A stretch of DNA of 64,000 nucleotides, taken from contig NZ_CP107799.1 in NCBI RefSeq assembly GCF_041431135.1, forward strand, positions 8,696,501 through 8,760,500, written 5' to 3'. Numbering within the stretch: the stretch's first letter is position 1; each line of letters opens with the position of its first letter. Of this stretch, positions 43,998 through 53,430 are shown in pieces. The notes under the pieces are model-generated. The model worked only from the letters and a program-made list of their open reading frames with translations. It ran no database searches and was not told where the DNA came from. This DNA is from Streptomyces sp. NBC_00554. GTDB taxonomy: Bacteria > Actinomycetota > Actinomycetes > Streptomycetales > Streptomycetaceae. Both the position numbers and the translations under genes were made by a program.

Positions 43998-44471
43998 GTG
44001 ACGGCGGCGGACTGGGACCTGGTCGCCGCCTTCCACGCGCAGTGTTCCGAACAGAACCTGTTGCGCCGCTGGGGCCGTACCCGTCTCACGCCCCGTGACC
44101 TGACACGGCTGCTTGCTCAGGCGCAGTGCTGGATCGGACTCAACGCGGACGAGCGGCCACTGGCCCTCGTCTGCGTCGGGCCCGTCAACCGGGAGCCGGG
44201 CGTCGTCGACCTCGGACTGCAAGTCGCCGACGAACGCCACCGTCAGGGCATCGGAACGGCCCTGGCCCGGCAAGCTGCCCGGATCGCCCGCACGCGCGGG
44301 GCGCACACCCTCACCGCGTTCACGCAGGCGTCCAACACCCCGATGCTCCGGCTCCTGGAACGTCTGGGGCCCACCCGGCGCACGCGCGACGGCCCCTACG
44401 TCGAGGTCCGCATCGCCCTGGACGCGGACGCCTCGGACACTCTCCCGCCCACACGAACCGCTCCGAGATGA
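43998..44471 (+). CDS. GNAT acetyltransferase
   Basis: 157 residues; GTG 43,998 chosen, though a CTG directly overlapping the previous stop is possible because no ribosome site precedes GTG. Acetyl-CoA loop VADERHRQGIGTALARQAAR and the GNAT core DLGLQV, AFTQASNTPMLRLLERLG. Substrate unknown. Located in the element operon. Confidence 0.8.
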   Translation: MTAADWDLVAAFHAQCSEQNLLRRWGRTRLTPRDLTRLLAQAQCWIGLNADERPLALVCVGPVNREPGVVDLGLQVADERHRQGIGTALARQAARIARTRGAHTLTAFTQASNTPMLRLLERLGPTRRTRDGPYVEVRIALDADASDTLPPTRTAPR

Positions 44472-45157
44472 CCGCACCCCCCGCACCCTCGCCAGACCGC
44501 CACCCGCGCACCGTGCTCGACCACCGGATCGAGAAGGCCGTGGGTTGCAGCATCGAGAAGCTGTGGCGGCACCGCGAGGACGGTCTCCTCGACGCACCGC
44601 ACGCGGCCCTGGCGGACGCCCAAAGCGACCTTGTTAGGGCCGAGCGGGACGTCACCTTCCACCGTGCCCGTCTCGCCCGCCTGGTTTCCGGCGAATTCCC
44701 CGTCGATCAGGCACTGTTCGCCCGGATCGAGCGCACGGTCGACCAGCTCGCGCACGCCATCGACGAGCGCGACGCCCAGCAGGCCAACGCCGCCGCCGCA
44801 CTGGAGCCGATCGAAGCCAACGCCCCGCGGCAGGCGCCACGGCAGGTGCCGACGCAAGACTTCGCGGCCCTGCTCGCCATCGCCCAGGGCGCCAAGCTCC
44901 ACGAGAACCTCCTCACCCACCGGCTCGCCGTGGCGACCCCCTCCCGCACCCGCATCTCCTACGCCCAGCTGCAGCGCCTGCAGGCGAACGGCCTCGTGGA
45001 CCGCGACACCTCCCACCCGGTGCACGCCGGCCAGCCCGTCACCCTCACCGACGCCGGCCGGGCCGTCCTTGCCGCCCCACGCCCCGCAGGCCCGCCCGGC
45101 ACCACACCGTCGCCCCGGCCGACGGCATCACCAGCCCCCGCACACATGCGCCGCTGA
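44468..45157 (+). CDS. Helical and winged-helix hypothetical protein
   Basis: 229 residues; ATG overlaps the GNAT stop. Helical N-terminus (about 15-105, ALADAQSDLVRAERDVTFHRAR), a linker, then a winged-helix-like C-terminus (ISYAQLQRLQANGLVDRD, PVTLTDAGRAVL). The N-terminal pattern recurs at 46,578 and 47,486, so these are paralogues within the element. Confidence 0.65.
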   Translation: MTAPPAPSPDRHPRTVLDHRIEKAVGCSIEKLWRHREDGLLDAPHAALADAQSDLVRAERDVTFHRARLARLVSGEFPVDQALFARIERTVDQLAHAIDERDAQQANAAAALEPIEANAPRQAPRQVPTQDFAALLAIAQGAKLHENLLTHRLAVATPSRTRISYAQLQRLQANGLVDRDTSHPVHAGQPVTLTDAGRAVLAAPRPAGPPGTTPSPRPTASPAPAHMRR

Positions 45158-45213
45158 ACAACTCAACACGCCCTGCCCACGGCGCCGATGGCGTCGTCGC
45201 ACCGAAAGCACCG

Positions 45214-45936
45214 ATGCCCACCTCCGAACCGGATTTCCGCCTCGACGGCTACGAAGCCCTCAACGACCACGTCGCCGACCAGTTCTGGCAGCACATCACC
45301 ATCGAGCAGGACATGCTCACCCTGCTCGCCGAGCACCACACCAAGGACGCTGAGCACAGCTTCTACGTGATGCACAACCGCGCCGTCACCTGGGGCATCC
45401 CGGGCGAACCGCAGCTGATCGCCCTGCACCTCAAGCGCGACACGGCGGCGCGCACCTTCCGCTTCACGCACAAGGAACTGCCGCTGCCGTCCATGGCCCA
45501 GTCCTGGCTGATCGCCCGCGGCTGCCCCGAGGACAAAATCCTCCTGCCCGACGGCATGGGCACTACCCCCGCCAACCAGGCCGCCCGCGCCCTGGAAAAG
45601 CGACTGCGCAGCGACGGCGACCGTTTCGCCCTGCTGACCAGTTACACGCACGACACCGAGCCGATGGAGACCACCGTGCTGCTGCGCGCCATCGCCCAGA
45701 AGGCGCCGCTGCCGTTCCGGGTACTGCTCGAAGAGGTCGACACCGACGCGTGGACGCACACCCTGCGCGAGGGCGCTTTCGCTACCTTCGAGGCAGCCAC
45801 CCAGTGGTGGGAATCGCACTGGAACGGCGAGGCGATCCCGCTGCCCGCCGCGTCACCGCCAGCCCGCCACACCACCGCTCAGAGCGTCCCCGCGCTGCCC
45901 GCGCACCCCGCTCCACCGCGCGGTCCGAGCCGCTGA
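45214..45936 (+). CDS. Hypothetical alpha/beta protein
   Basis: 240 residues from ATG 45,214. A globular first 200 residues with FYVMHNRAVTWGIPGEPQLIAL, RFALLTSYTHDTEPMETTVL and a Trp-rich end (ATQWWESHWNG), then a Pro/Ala tail. Not recognised. Last gene before the second copy of the 31-bp repeat. Confidence 0.65.
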   Translation: MPTSEPDFRLDGYEALNDHVADQFWQHITIEQDMLTLLAEHHTKDAEHSFYVMHNRAVTWGIPGEPQLIALHLKRDTAARTFRFTHKELPLPSMAQSWLIARGCPEDKILLPDGMGTTPANQAARALEKRLRSDGDRFALLTSYTHDTEPMETTVLLRAIAQKAPLPFRVLLEEVDTDAWTHTLREGAFATFEAATQWWESHWNGEAIPLPAASPPARHTTAQSVPALPAHPAPPRGPSR

Positions 45937-46025
45937 ATTCGCGGCTACCCACCCGCTCCGCCCTTCCCTGACCGGTGAAATACAACCTGTCCTGGGCGAG
46001 ATGGCGCGGAACATAGCACGCAATC

Positions 46026-46056
46026 CCCGGTTACCGAAACCGGGGATTCTCCGGAT
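46026..46056. promoter_or_regulatory. 31-bp repeat with hairpin, copy 2
   Basis: Identical to 42,042-42,072. It lies 79 bp upstream of the secreted SH3 gene and probably drives or controls the second plus-strand block. Confidence 0.65.
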
Positions 46057-46134
46057 TCTTTGTCTCGGCCCGCACGGCACCAGCCAGGGTCCGTTTCCGC
46101 ATTCCCTTCCCCGTTCTGTGGAGGCCAATTCCCC

Positions 46135-46461
46135 ATGCGTGCCACCCGCGTAGCCGTCTCCGCCGCCGTTCTCGGCGCGCTCGCTATCCCGCTCGTCTCC
46201 ATCCCCACCGCCAGTGCCACAACCACCGTCAGCAGCTGCTCGGCCAAGCCGCTCCCGTACACGGTGCACACGAAGGCTGTGACGATCCGCTCCAAGGCGT
46301 CCTCCAAGTCCACGGCGCTCGGCATGCTCTACCGAAGCCACAAGTTCACCGTCCACAAGAGCAGCGGGAACTGGCGCTACATCACGGACAAGACCACCGG
46401 CGTAAAGGGGTGGGTGTCCGGAACGTACGTCTACCGCGACGTCGCCATGTGCCTGGACTAG
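46135..46461 (+). CDS. Secreted SH3-like protein, second copy
   Basis: 108 residues from ATG 46,135 with GTGGAGG upstream. Signal peptide (AVSAAVLGALAIPLVSIPTA; cleavage near ASATT). Mature SH3 pattern VTIRSKASSKSTALGMLYRS, WRYITDK, GWVSGTYVY. Terminal Cys residues as in the paralogue at 31,146-31,511. Probably cell-wall located. Confidence 0.78.
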   Translation: MRATRVAVSAAVLGALAIPLVSIPTASATTTVSSCSAKPLPYTVHTKAVTIRSKASSKSTALGMLYRSHKFTVHKSSGNWRYITDKTTGVKGWVSGTYVYRDVAMCLD

Positions 46462-46577
46462 CAGACCGGCCCGCAATTCCCCTGTCCGGAATCCGAGTTC
46501 GCGAACTGGCTCCCCACCGACCGGATTCGCAGTTCAGCATTCCCGCCCCCGAAAACGCGAATGAAAGGAGCCTCTCC

Positions 46578-47033
46578 GTGCCTGAGTTCAGCGAGGACGT
46601 GATGGGCGTCGTCACCGAGCGGATCGAGGATCGCTTCCAGATGCCCCTCGCCGATCTGCGCCGGGCAGTCAAGGCGGCACCACAGGCCAACCCCGATGCC
46701 ACCAGTGTCGTGCACTGGTACGGCCTGCTCGCCGAAACCCAGGACGCACTCGAAACCGCGGAAGACGCGCTCGTCGAGGCGCTCGGTACCCAGCCGGGTG
46801 AACTCGACGACCCCGTCATGGAGTTGGCGCACCAGGTCAACTCCGCGGTCACCGCACGTGACGGTCGCGCCATGGTCGTGAACTACCTCCTCGACCCGCA
46901 CGCACCTGGCAAGCGCGGGCCCGGCGCCTGGCGAGGTGCCAGCCCCGCCGCGCGCCGTGCTCCGGCGCTGCCCACCTCGGCGCCCGCGCTGCCCGGCGCG
47001 CGGGGTATCCCGACGCGAGGTGTGACGCGATGA
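46578..47033 (+). CDS. Small helical paralogue 1
   Basis: 151 residues from GTG 46,578 (AAAGGAG upstream). Helical domain (VVTERIEDRFQMPLADLRRA, LLAETQDALETAEDALVEAL) and Arg/Pro-rich tail. Shares layout with 47,486-47,908 and the N-terminus of 44,468-45,157. Overlaps the next gene by ATGA. Function unknown. Confidence 0.68.
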   Translation: MPEFSEDVMGVVTERIEDRFQMPLADLRRAVKAAPQANPDATSVVHWYGLLAETQDALETAEDALVEALGTQPGELDDPVMELAHQVNSAVTARDGRAMVVNYLLDPHAPGKRGPGAWRGASPAARRAPALPTSAPALPGARGIPTRGVTR

Positions 47034-47473
47034 GCGTCATCGACAAGTCCACCAGCCGCGACACCGCGCTGGAGGAGGCGTTCGGTGCCTGTGTCGCCGA
47101 GCTGTATGCGCAGGCAGCACACTCCGAGGTCTGCGCCGCACTCCGCCGCGCGCTTGAGCTGCGCAGCTTTCTCGCAGTCGCCGGGGAACAGGTCGCCCGC
47201 GTACGTGACCGCGTCCACGACGCCATGTCCTCGGCCCGCGACCTGGGCGAGCTGTCCGCCGATGACCTGCGCTGGGACGCCCAGTGGCTGGAGGCGGCTC
47301 TGGCCGGCCGTGACGGCTACGTCGCCGCCCTCGACGACCTCCTGTTGACCATGCCCGCTCCCGATCAACGCCCCGGGCATCCGGTGCAGTTCGCCCAACC
47401 GAAGATCACCGCCGCTGCTCCGCCCGCCCCGGCAGCCCGCCGTGCCGGGGCGGTGCGGACCCGCCGCCCCTGA
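47030..47473 (+). CDS. Small helical protein
   Basis: 147 residues; ATG overlaps the previous stop. Helical throughout (FGACVAELYAQAAHSEVCAA, ALRRALELRSFLAVAGEQVA), with a Pro/Ala/Arg tail. Not recognised. Confidence 0.65.
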   Translation: MSVIDKSTSRDTALEEAFGACVAELYAQAAHSEVCAALRRALELRSFLAVAGEQVARVRDRVHDAMSSARDLGELSADDLRWDAQWLEAALAGRDGYVAALDDLLLTMPAPDQRPGHPVQFAQPKITAAAPPAPAARRAGAVRTRRP

Positions 47474-47485
47474 AAGCCACGCCGA

Positions 47486-47908
47486 TTGCCCCAGCCCGAC
47501 GCCACCGCCCGCACCATCTCCGAAGTCATCGCCCAGCGCATCGAGGCGCTGTTCGGACAGCCGCTCGCCGAGCTCGAAGCCCTCGCCGACGACGCCCCCG
47601 ATGCCACCCTGCTCGCCGCGCTCACCGGCAGTCACAGCGACCTGGCGCTCGCCGAACGCAACATCGCCTTCCAGATGGAAAGGCTGCGCGAACTCACCTC
47701 CCCTGAACGGGAGATCGGCCGCTTCACCGCCGGCCACATCCTCGACTGCGCCCGCCGCGTCGCCGAGTCCGTCGCCACCCGCGACGCCTACGCCACAAGC
47801 GTCGGCGCGGTCCTGGGAGGACTGCGCCGCGCATCGGCCCCGGACACCCAACTGCCGGCTGTGCCCGTACCCGCCGCCCCGGTGACCGCCACCTCCCGCA
47901 CCCGCTGA
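47486..47908 (+). CDS. Small helical paralogue 2
   Basis: 140 residues from TTG 47,486. Reads ISEVIAQRIEALFGQPLAEL and LTGSHSDLALAERNIAFQME, matching the helical domain of 46,578-47,033 and 44,468-45,157 (RIE-x-F-x-PLA-L; D-A-ER-I). Function unknown. Confidence 0.66.
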   Translation: MPQPDATARTISEVIAQRIEALFGQPLAELEALADDAPDATLLAALTGSHSDLALAERNIAFQMERLRELTSPEREIGRFTAGHILDCARRVAESVATRDAYATSVGAVLGGLRRASAPDTQLPAVPVPAAPVTATSRTR

Positions 47909-47938
47909 TCTGCCCGCACCGCTTGAGGAGCCCCATCC

Positions 47939-48826
47939 TTGGCCACCACCGCTCTGCCCCACACCACCCCGAACGACCTCTCCAGCGTCACCAAGACCCT
48001 GGATCTTCTCGCCCCGCGCTGGAGCGTGTGGGTGCTGATGACCCTCTCCTCCCAGCCGTTGCGCTACGCCGAGATCAAGCCCCGGCTGCCGTGGCTCGCC
48101 GACGGCCAGCTCCACCCCCGGCTGCGCCACCTCACCAACACCGGCGTCGTCGAACGCACGGAGTACGCCCCGCGCCACGTCACCTACGGCCTCACCGGCC
48201 GCGGCGCCGAGCTGATGCCCGTCCTGGCCGTGATCGCCTCCTGGGGCGACACCCACCTGGAGAAGAAGCTCGTCGCCAGCAAGGCCACCGGCACCATGGA
48301 GCTTGAGCGAATCCCCCCGGCCCAGAACATCGACGACACTCTCGCCCTGATCGCCCCGCGGCACGCCACCCCGATCCTTATGACCCTGCAGGCCCGGGGC
48401 AGTGCGAGCGCCAAGACCCTGGCCACCGAAGCCATGCCCGGCTACGGGCTGACCGCCGTCTACAAGCCCCTCGACCGTCTGGTAGCCGACGGCCTCGTCA
48501 CGGCCACCGGCAGCGGCGACTTCCAGCTGTCCGCCAGCGGCCAGGCACTCGCCCCCCTCTTCCAGGCCATCTCCTCCTGGGCTGCCCTCCCTCCCGCCGA
48601 GACCGACCCGCTTCGCCGGCGGGGGCCCGCCCCGTCCCAGACCCGCTCCGGCCCGTGGGCGACCACCCCGACCCGCCATCCGGCGCCCGCAGTTCCAGCT
48701 GCACCCTCTGCCGGCCCCGCCCTGGCCACCACGCCGCCGGACGGCCCGGCATGGAAGTCCAACGACCTCTTCTCCCACCAGATACCCGCCCGCCCCATCA
48801 CCCCGGCAGGAGGCCCGCGCCGATGA
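47939..48826 (+). CDS. HxlR-type double winged-helix regulator
   Basis: 295 residues from TTG 47,939. Two winged-helix domains: about 18-110 (TLDLLAPRWSVWVLMTLSSQ, RYAEIKPRLP, LRHLTNTGVVER), the HxlR signature, and about 125-205 (LIAPRHATPILMTLQ, YKPLDRLVADGLV). A Pro-rich tail follows. Likely transcription regulator of the element; the next gene is a related regulator. Confidence 0.82.
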   Translation: MATTALPHTTPNDLSSVTKTLDLLAPRWSVWVLMTLSSQPLRYAEIKPRLPWLADGQLHPRLRHLTNTGVVERTEYAPRHVTYGLTGRGAELMPVLAVIASWGDTHLEKKLVASKATGTMELERIPPAQNIDDTLALIAPRHATPILMTLQARGSASAKTLATEAMPGYGLTAVYKPLDRLVADGLVTATGSGDFQLSASGQALAPLFQAISSWAALPPAETDPLRRRGPAPSQTRSGPWATTPTRHPAPAVPAAPSAGPALATTPPDGPAWKSNDLFSHQIPARPITPAGGPRR

Positions 48827-49338
48827 CCGCCTCCCGGCCCTCCAGCCTCCTGCGTGAATGCCGCGCGATCCGGACCCTGACCCTGCCGGGCCTGATACGG
48901 CTGGTCACCGAGATCGACGACAACGGACCCATCAGCCGCCAACGCGGCAGCCTGCAGGGCGCCCTCGGCGACCTCACCACCGGACAACTGCGCCACGCCA
49001 TCGACACCGCACGCGACCTCGGCCTCATCCACGCCCGAGGACACGCCTTGGCCCGCTACCAGCTCACCACGAGCGGCAAGGACCTCGCCGAGGTGTACGA
49101 CACCGCAGCACGCTGGGCCCGCACCCGCCAACTCCCCAGCCGCACAAGTGACTTCGTCGCGCGCGTGCAGCACGCCCTCCAGATGCAGGACGGCGGCCCG
49201 GAACACCCCGGCGCAGCGTCCGAACCGTCGGCCCCGCACGAGGCACTGTCCGACTGGCTTAAGGCGAACCCCCACGCACTGCGCCAGGACGTCGCCTACT
49301 CCTCCCACGCGGCGCAGGAATCGGGGCGCGCTGCGTGA
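48823..49338 (+). CDS. Winged-helix-like regulator
   Basis: 171 residues; ATG overlaps the HxlR gene stop. The N-terminal about 100 residues form a winged-helix pattern (LIRLVTEIDDNGPISRQRGS, LTTGQLRHAIDTARDLGLIH, YQLTTSGKDLAEVY). Overlaps the MFS gene by 4 bp, so may regulate or simply be co-made with it. Confidence 0.68.
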   Translation: MTASRPSSLLRECRAIRTLTLPGLIRLVTEIDDNGPISRQRGSLQGALGDLTTGQLRHAIDTARDLGLIHARGHALARYQLTTSGKDLAEVYDTAARWARTRQLPSRTSDFVARVQHALQMQDGGPEHPGAASEPSAPHEALSDWLKANPHALRQDVAYSSHAAQESGRAA

Positions 49339-50576
49339 GATCCCGTGTCGGACCCTGGCATGCCCGCCGACCGGTCCCCACTCTGCTGCGCGGCATCTAC
49401 CTGCCGCGCGGCACGGACGCCGCAGCGTTCGCCATGGCCACCTACGGCATCCCGCTGCTGGTGCTGGCCACCACCGACTCCGCCGCCCTGACCGGCCTTG
49501 CCTTCGCCCTGGAATGGGTCCCTCGCGTGGGCGCGTTCGCCTTCGCCGGGACCCTGGTCGACCGCCACGGCACCACCGCGGTGCTCCGCTTGGCCTCCGC
49601 CGGCCGGGCTCTTGTCGTCCTGGCCGCCGCGTTCATCTTGCCCACGCAAGCAGTGGGCCTCGGCGCGACGGTCACCGTCATGCTGCTCGCGGCGTCCACC
49701 GGGATCCTCACCGAATGCTCGTACATCGCGGTCGAGACTGCGGGCGGGGTCGCCGCCCGCCAGGCCGACGCCCACGCGCACCGCGTTCAGTCGGTGCTGC
49801 TCGGCATCGACCAGGTCGCCACCTTGTTCGGCCCCGCAGTCGCCGGGCTCCTGCTGCAGTGGGTCGGCGCCGCCGGGATGCTGACGGTGATCGCCGTCTT
49901 CTCGCTGCTCACCAGCGTGCTGGCCCCGCGCCAGTACCTCCGGGCCAGGCCCGCCGAGCCGCAGCCGGTCGTTAAGGGGCTGCACACCGGCTGGTCGACG
50001 CTGCGGTCCCTGCCGGCCCTCGGCTGGCTGGTGACCGGACTGACCGTGTCCAACCTGACCGTCGGCCTGCTGCAGGCAGCCACCCCGGTGATCATCGTCA
50101 AACAGCTCGGACACTCCACGGCCGACGTTGGCCTCATCTGGTCGGTCGCCGCCGTCGCCTCTCTCATCGCGGTCGCCCTGTGCCGCCGGTCGATGGACCG
50201 CTTCGGCCTGTGGCCGGTCGGCGCCGTGTCCGCCACGATCGCCGCCTCCGCGTGCCTGGCCGTCTCCTTCACTGACACCTACGGCAGCTATCTCACCCTG
50301 ATCGCCGCCGTCATGGCCGGCGAGGGCGGCATGACCGTCGTGCTGCGCACCCTGCGCTCCCGCCTCATCCCCACCCAGGTGTTCGGCGCCACCCTGTCGC
50401 TGACCATCCTGCTGCTCCTGCTGCCCTTCCCCCTCGCCGGTGTCCTCGTCGCCACCGTGCCGCCCGCCCAGCTCGGCCACGTGATCACCATCTGCGCCGC
50501 ACTGCAGGCCCTGGGCCTCTTCGCCGCCTTCGCCCGGCTGCGCACCACCCCCGCCCTGCGCACCTCCTTCGCCTGA
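49335..50576 (+). CDS. MFS transporter 1
   Basis: 413 residues from GTG 49,335, overlapping the regulator stop. Twelve hydrophobic segments. Motif A-like loop FAGTLVDRHGTTAVLRLASA between TM2 and TM3. Exporter-type major facilitator; substrate unknown. With the ATP-grasp ligase and the second MFS it suggests a small-molecule trait carried by the element. Confidence 0.85.
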   Translation: MRSRVGPWHARRPVPTLLRGIYLPRGTDAAAFAMATYGIPLLVLATTDSAALTGLAFALEWVPRVGAFAFAGTLVDRHGTTAVLRLASAGRALVVLAAAFILPTQAVGLGATVTVMLLAASTGILTECSYIAVETAGGVAARQADAHAHRVQSVLLGIDQVATLFGPAVAGLLLQWVGAAGMLTVIAVFSLLTSVLAPRQYLRARPAEPQPVVKGLHTGWSTLRSLPALGWLVTGLTVSNLTVGLLQAATPVIIVKQLGHSTADVGLIWSVAAVASLIAVALCRRSMDRFGLWPVGAVSATIAASACLAVSFTDTYGSYLTLIAAVMAGEGGMTVVLRTLRSRLIPTQVFGATLSLTILLLLLPFPLAGVLVATVPPAQLGHVITICAALQALGLFAAFARLRTTPALRTSFA

Positions 50577-50617
50577 CCGCCCGGTCACCCTTCCGCTCAC
50601 CCCCGGAGACCGCTGCC

Positions 50618-50956
50618 ATGCCCACGTCCCACACCGTTGCCGACCCCTACGCCCTGCCGGTAACCCGACCGTCGTTTCGTGCGGGCTCGCGCCCGACACT
50701 GACCGACCGGTTCTTGGCCTTCGACGCCGAGCACCCGTACGTCTACCGCGCGCTGGAGCGCCTGACGGCCGACCGGCTCGCTGCCGGCACCTCCCGGGTC
50801 GGGCTGAAGGCGTTGTTCGAGAACCTGCGCTGGCAGCTGCCCGCGGGCGTGCGTGGTCTGAACAACTCCTTCAGCGCTCTGTACGCCCGCAAGTTGATTG
50901 AGGACCACCCGCAGTGGGCGTTCGCGTTCGAGCTGCGCCGCCGTCGCACCCCCTGA
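50618..50956 (+). CDS. Small hypothetical protein
   Basis: 112 residues from ATG 50,618. Helical core FDAEHPYVYRALERLTADRL, GLKALFENLRWQLP, NNSFSALYARKLIEDHPQWA. This looks like a compact DNA-binding-like domain seen in phage and element proteins of actinobacteria. Function unknown. Confidence 0.68.
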   Translation: MPTSHTVADPYALPVTRPSFRAGSRPTLTDRFLAFDAEHPYVYRALERLTADRLAAGTSRVGLKALFENLRWQLPAGVRGLNNSFSALYARKLIEDHPQWAFAFELRRRRTP

Positions 50957-51004
50957 TCCAGGCGCCATGCCTCAACTCTTCGTTCCCTCGCACTGTTTGG
51001 AGCC

Positions 51005-52270
51005 TTGTTGTCCTCTCGTCCCGTCGTCCTGGTCGTTGCCGCCGCCGACATGGAGGCCCAGGCATATCGCGGCACCTGCCTGGAGAACGTCGCCGCTCAC
51101 TACGACGTCGTCCTGATCTCCGGTGCCGCACCGACCTGGGAGAAAGAGCGCCTCCTCGACTACGAGGTCGCCGACCCCGCCGATCAGGCGGCGCTGATGG
51201 CGGCCGGGCGCGCACTCGCCGAGCGGCACACGCTCGCCGGCGTGATGACGTGGACCGAGTGGTACCTCGTCCCTGTCGCCCGCCTGGCCCGCCAACTCGG
51301 CTTGCCCACCACTGCGCCGGAAGCCCTTCAGGGCTGCCGCAACAAGCACACGAGCCGCAGCCTGTTCGCCCGCCACGGGGTGCCCTCCACCACGTTCGTC
51401 AGCGTGCGCACCGAGCACGAGGCGGCAGCTGCCGCCCGGCGCATCGGCTTCCCCGTCGTCCTCAAACCCGCCGCGCACGCCGCAAGCATGGGCGTCATCC
51501 GCGTCGACACCGCCGACGAGCTGCCGGTCGCGTACGCCTTCGCCGCCAAGACCGCCAGCCACGGAGTGGAGAGCACCCAGGTCCTGGTCGAGGAATACCT
51601 CGACGGCCCGGAGATGAGCGTCGAGTGCGCCACGTATCAGGGGCAGACCACCGTCGTCGCCGTCACCCGCAAGACCGTCGGCATGCCGCCCCACTTCGAG
51701 GAACTGGCGCATCTGGTCGACGCGAACGACCCACTTGTTGCCACCGTGGCCCCGGCCGCCGTGGCGGCCATCGATGCCCTCGGTGTCACCGACGGGGTCA
51801 GCCACGTCGAGATCCGTGTGGTCGACGGCCGCCCCCGCCTCATCGAGGTCAATGCCCGGATCGCCGGTGACATGATCAGCCACCTCGTCCACCTGGCCAC
51901 CGGCGTCGACCTGGCTCGCTCCGCCGCCGACATCGCCTGCGGCCGTACCCCTGACCTGACGCCCACCCGCCACCAGGCCGCGGCGATCCGCTTCATCTAC
52001 CCCGCCTACTCCGGCACCCTCACCGTCCGCCATGTCACCGAACCCGTCGGGGGAGTGGAGTGCGTGCGCTTCCAGCGACAGGCTGGCGACCAGCTCGTGC
52101 TGCCACAGGACGGCGGCGATCTGTTCACCGCCCGCATCGGCTACCTGATCACCACCGGGCCGACCGCCACCCTTGCTCAAACCCGTGCCCAGGAGGCGTA
52201 CCGCAACCTCGACATCCAGGTGGCCGCCGCTACGCAGACGGCCCCGGCCACAGGGGAGTACGCCGCGTGA
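51005..52270 (+). CDS. ATP-grasp carboxylate-amine ligase
   Basis: 421 residues from TTG 51,005. Pre-ATP-grasp domain (VVLVVAAADMEAQAYRGTCL), ATP-grasp lid CRNKHTSRSLFARHGVPS, FPVVLKPAAHAASMGV and QVLVEEYLDGPEMSVE, and the metal-binding VEIRVVDGRPRLIEVNARIAGD (Glu/Asn). The family couples an amino acid carboxylate to an amine, as in dipeptide ligases such as BacD. Overlaps the following MFS gene by 4 bp. Confidence 0.85.
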   Translation: MLSSRPVVLVVAAADMEAQAYRGTCLENVAAHYDVVLISGAAPTWEKERLLDYEVADPADQAALMAAGRALAERHTLAGVMTWTEWYLVPVARLARQLGLPTTAPEALQGCRNKHTSRSLFARHGVPSTTFVSVRTEHEAAAAARRIGFPVVLKPAAHAASMGVIRVDTADELPVAYAFAAKTASHGVESTQVLVEEYLDGPEMSVECATYQGQTTVVAVTRKTVGMPPHFEELAHLVDANDPLVATVAPAAVAAIDALGVTDGVSHVEIRVVDGRPRLIEVNARIAGDMISHLVHLATGVDLARSAADIACGRTPDLTPTRHQAAAIRFIYPAYSGTLTVRHVTEPVGGVECVRFQRQAGDQLVLPQDGGDLFTARIGYLITTGPTATLAQTRAQEAYRNLDIQVAAATQTAPATGEYAA

Positions 52271-53430
52271 ACCAGAGCGCGGCGCCCGAGCTGGCGCGCA
52301 GCCGCCGACTGCTGACCGGCTACTTCGCCGGCCTGGGCGTGCTGATGGCCGTATGGGGCGCGCGCATACCCGCCGTCCAGAACACCGCCGAGGTGAGCAC
52401 CGCTGGGCTCGCCCTGGTCCTGCTGGCCGCCGCCCTCGGCATGGTCGCCGGACTCCAGACCGGCGGACGCCTCGCCCACCCGGCCCGCCTGCCCTCGCTG
52501 CTCACCGGCGGCGCCATCGGCCTCGCCGCCTGCCTCGCGGCCCTCGGGGCCTGCCGCAGCCTGCACACCCTCCTCGGGGCGGCGTTCGTCTTCGGCGCCG
52601 CGCACGGCGTCCTCGACGTGGCCGCCAATGCCGCAGCGGTCCGCTGCCAGGCCGGCCACGGCCGCCCCATCATGGGCCGACTGCACGCGAGTTTCAGCCT
52701 CGGCGCCCTCACCGGCGCCGCGCTGGCCGCGGCCACCGCCCACACCTCACACACCGTCCTGTTCGCCGGCGTCGCAGCCACCGCCACCGTGGCGGCAGGG
52801 GCAACGGCGCGGCTCACCCGCACTCTCGCCAGCCCCGAACTCGAGCCCGTCCACCACCGCGTGGCACCGGGCATGGACCAGCGCGAGGGTCTGTCGCGGC
52901 CCCGACTGTGGCTGCTGGGCGCGCTCGCGGCAGCAACCCTGCTGGGCGAGGGCGCCGCCGCCGACTGGGCGGCCATCCACCTGCACGACCTCGGCGCGAC
53001 GGCCACGACCAGCGCTGCGGCGTACGGCTTCTACAGCGCCGCCATGGCCGCTGGCCGCCTCGCCGGAGACCGGCTCACCACCCGCTTCGGCGCTCCCGCC
53101 GTCGTCCGCGCCGGCGCAGCCCTGGCTGCGCTCGGCCTCGCCGCCGGCCTGACAGGCTCCACCATCGCCTTCGCACTGCTCGGCTGGACGGCCTTCGGCC
53201 TGGGCCTGTCCGTCACCGTTCCCAGCCTGATTACCGCCGCCGGTATCGGCGGGCCCCGTGCGGTCGCCACCGTCGCGGTCACCGGCTACGTCGGCCTGCT
53301 TGTCGGACCCGCCCTCATCGGTGCCCTCACCACCGTCACCGCCCTGTCACACGCGCTGCTGCTGCCCGCCCTCCTCGCCGCTGCCGTCGCCGCCCTTGCC
53401 CCCAAAGCCCTGGAGAAACCCACCCCTTGA
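52267..53430 (+). CDS. MFS transporter 2
   Basis: 387 residues from GTG 52,267 (GTGA overlap). About twelve hydrophobic segments; starts RLLTGYFAGLGVLMAVWGAR, with the gating loop replaced by a short HPARL sequence. YbjJ-type MFS exporter layout. Probably exports the product of the ligase. Confidence 0.83.
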   Translation: MNQSAAPELARSRRLLTGYFAGLGVLMAVWGARIPAVQNTAEVSTAGLALVLLAAALGMVAGLQTGGRLAHPARLPSLLTGGAIGLAACLAALGACRSLHTLLGAAFVFGAAHGVLDVAANAAAVRCQAGHGRPIMGRLHASFSLGALTGAALAAATAHTSHTVLFAGVAATATVAAGATARLTRTLASPELEPVHHRVAPGMDQREGLSRPRLWLLGALAAATLLGEGAAADWAAIHLHDLGATATTSAAAYGFYSAAMAAGRLAGDRLTTRFGAPAVVRAGAALAALGLAAGLTGSTIAFALLGWTAFGLGLSVTVPSLITAAGIGGPRAVATVAVTGYVGLLVGPALIGALTTVTALSHALLLPALLAAAVAALAPKALEKPTP

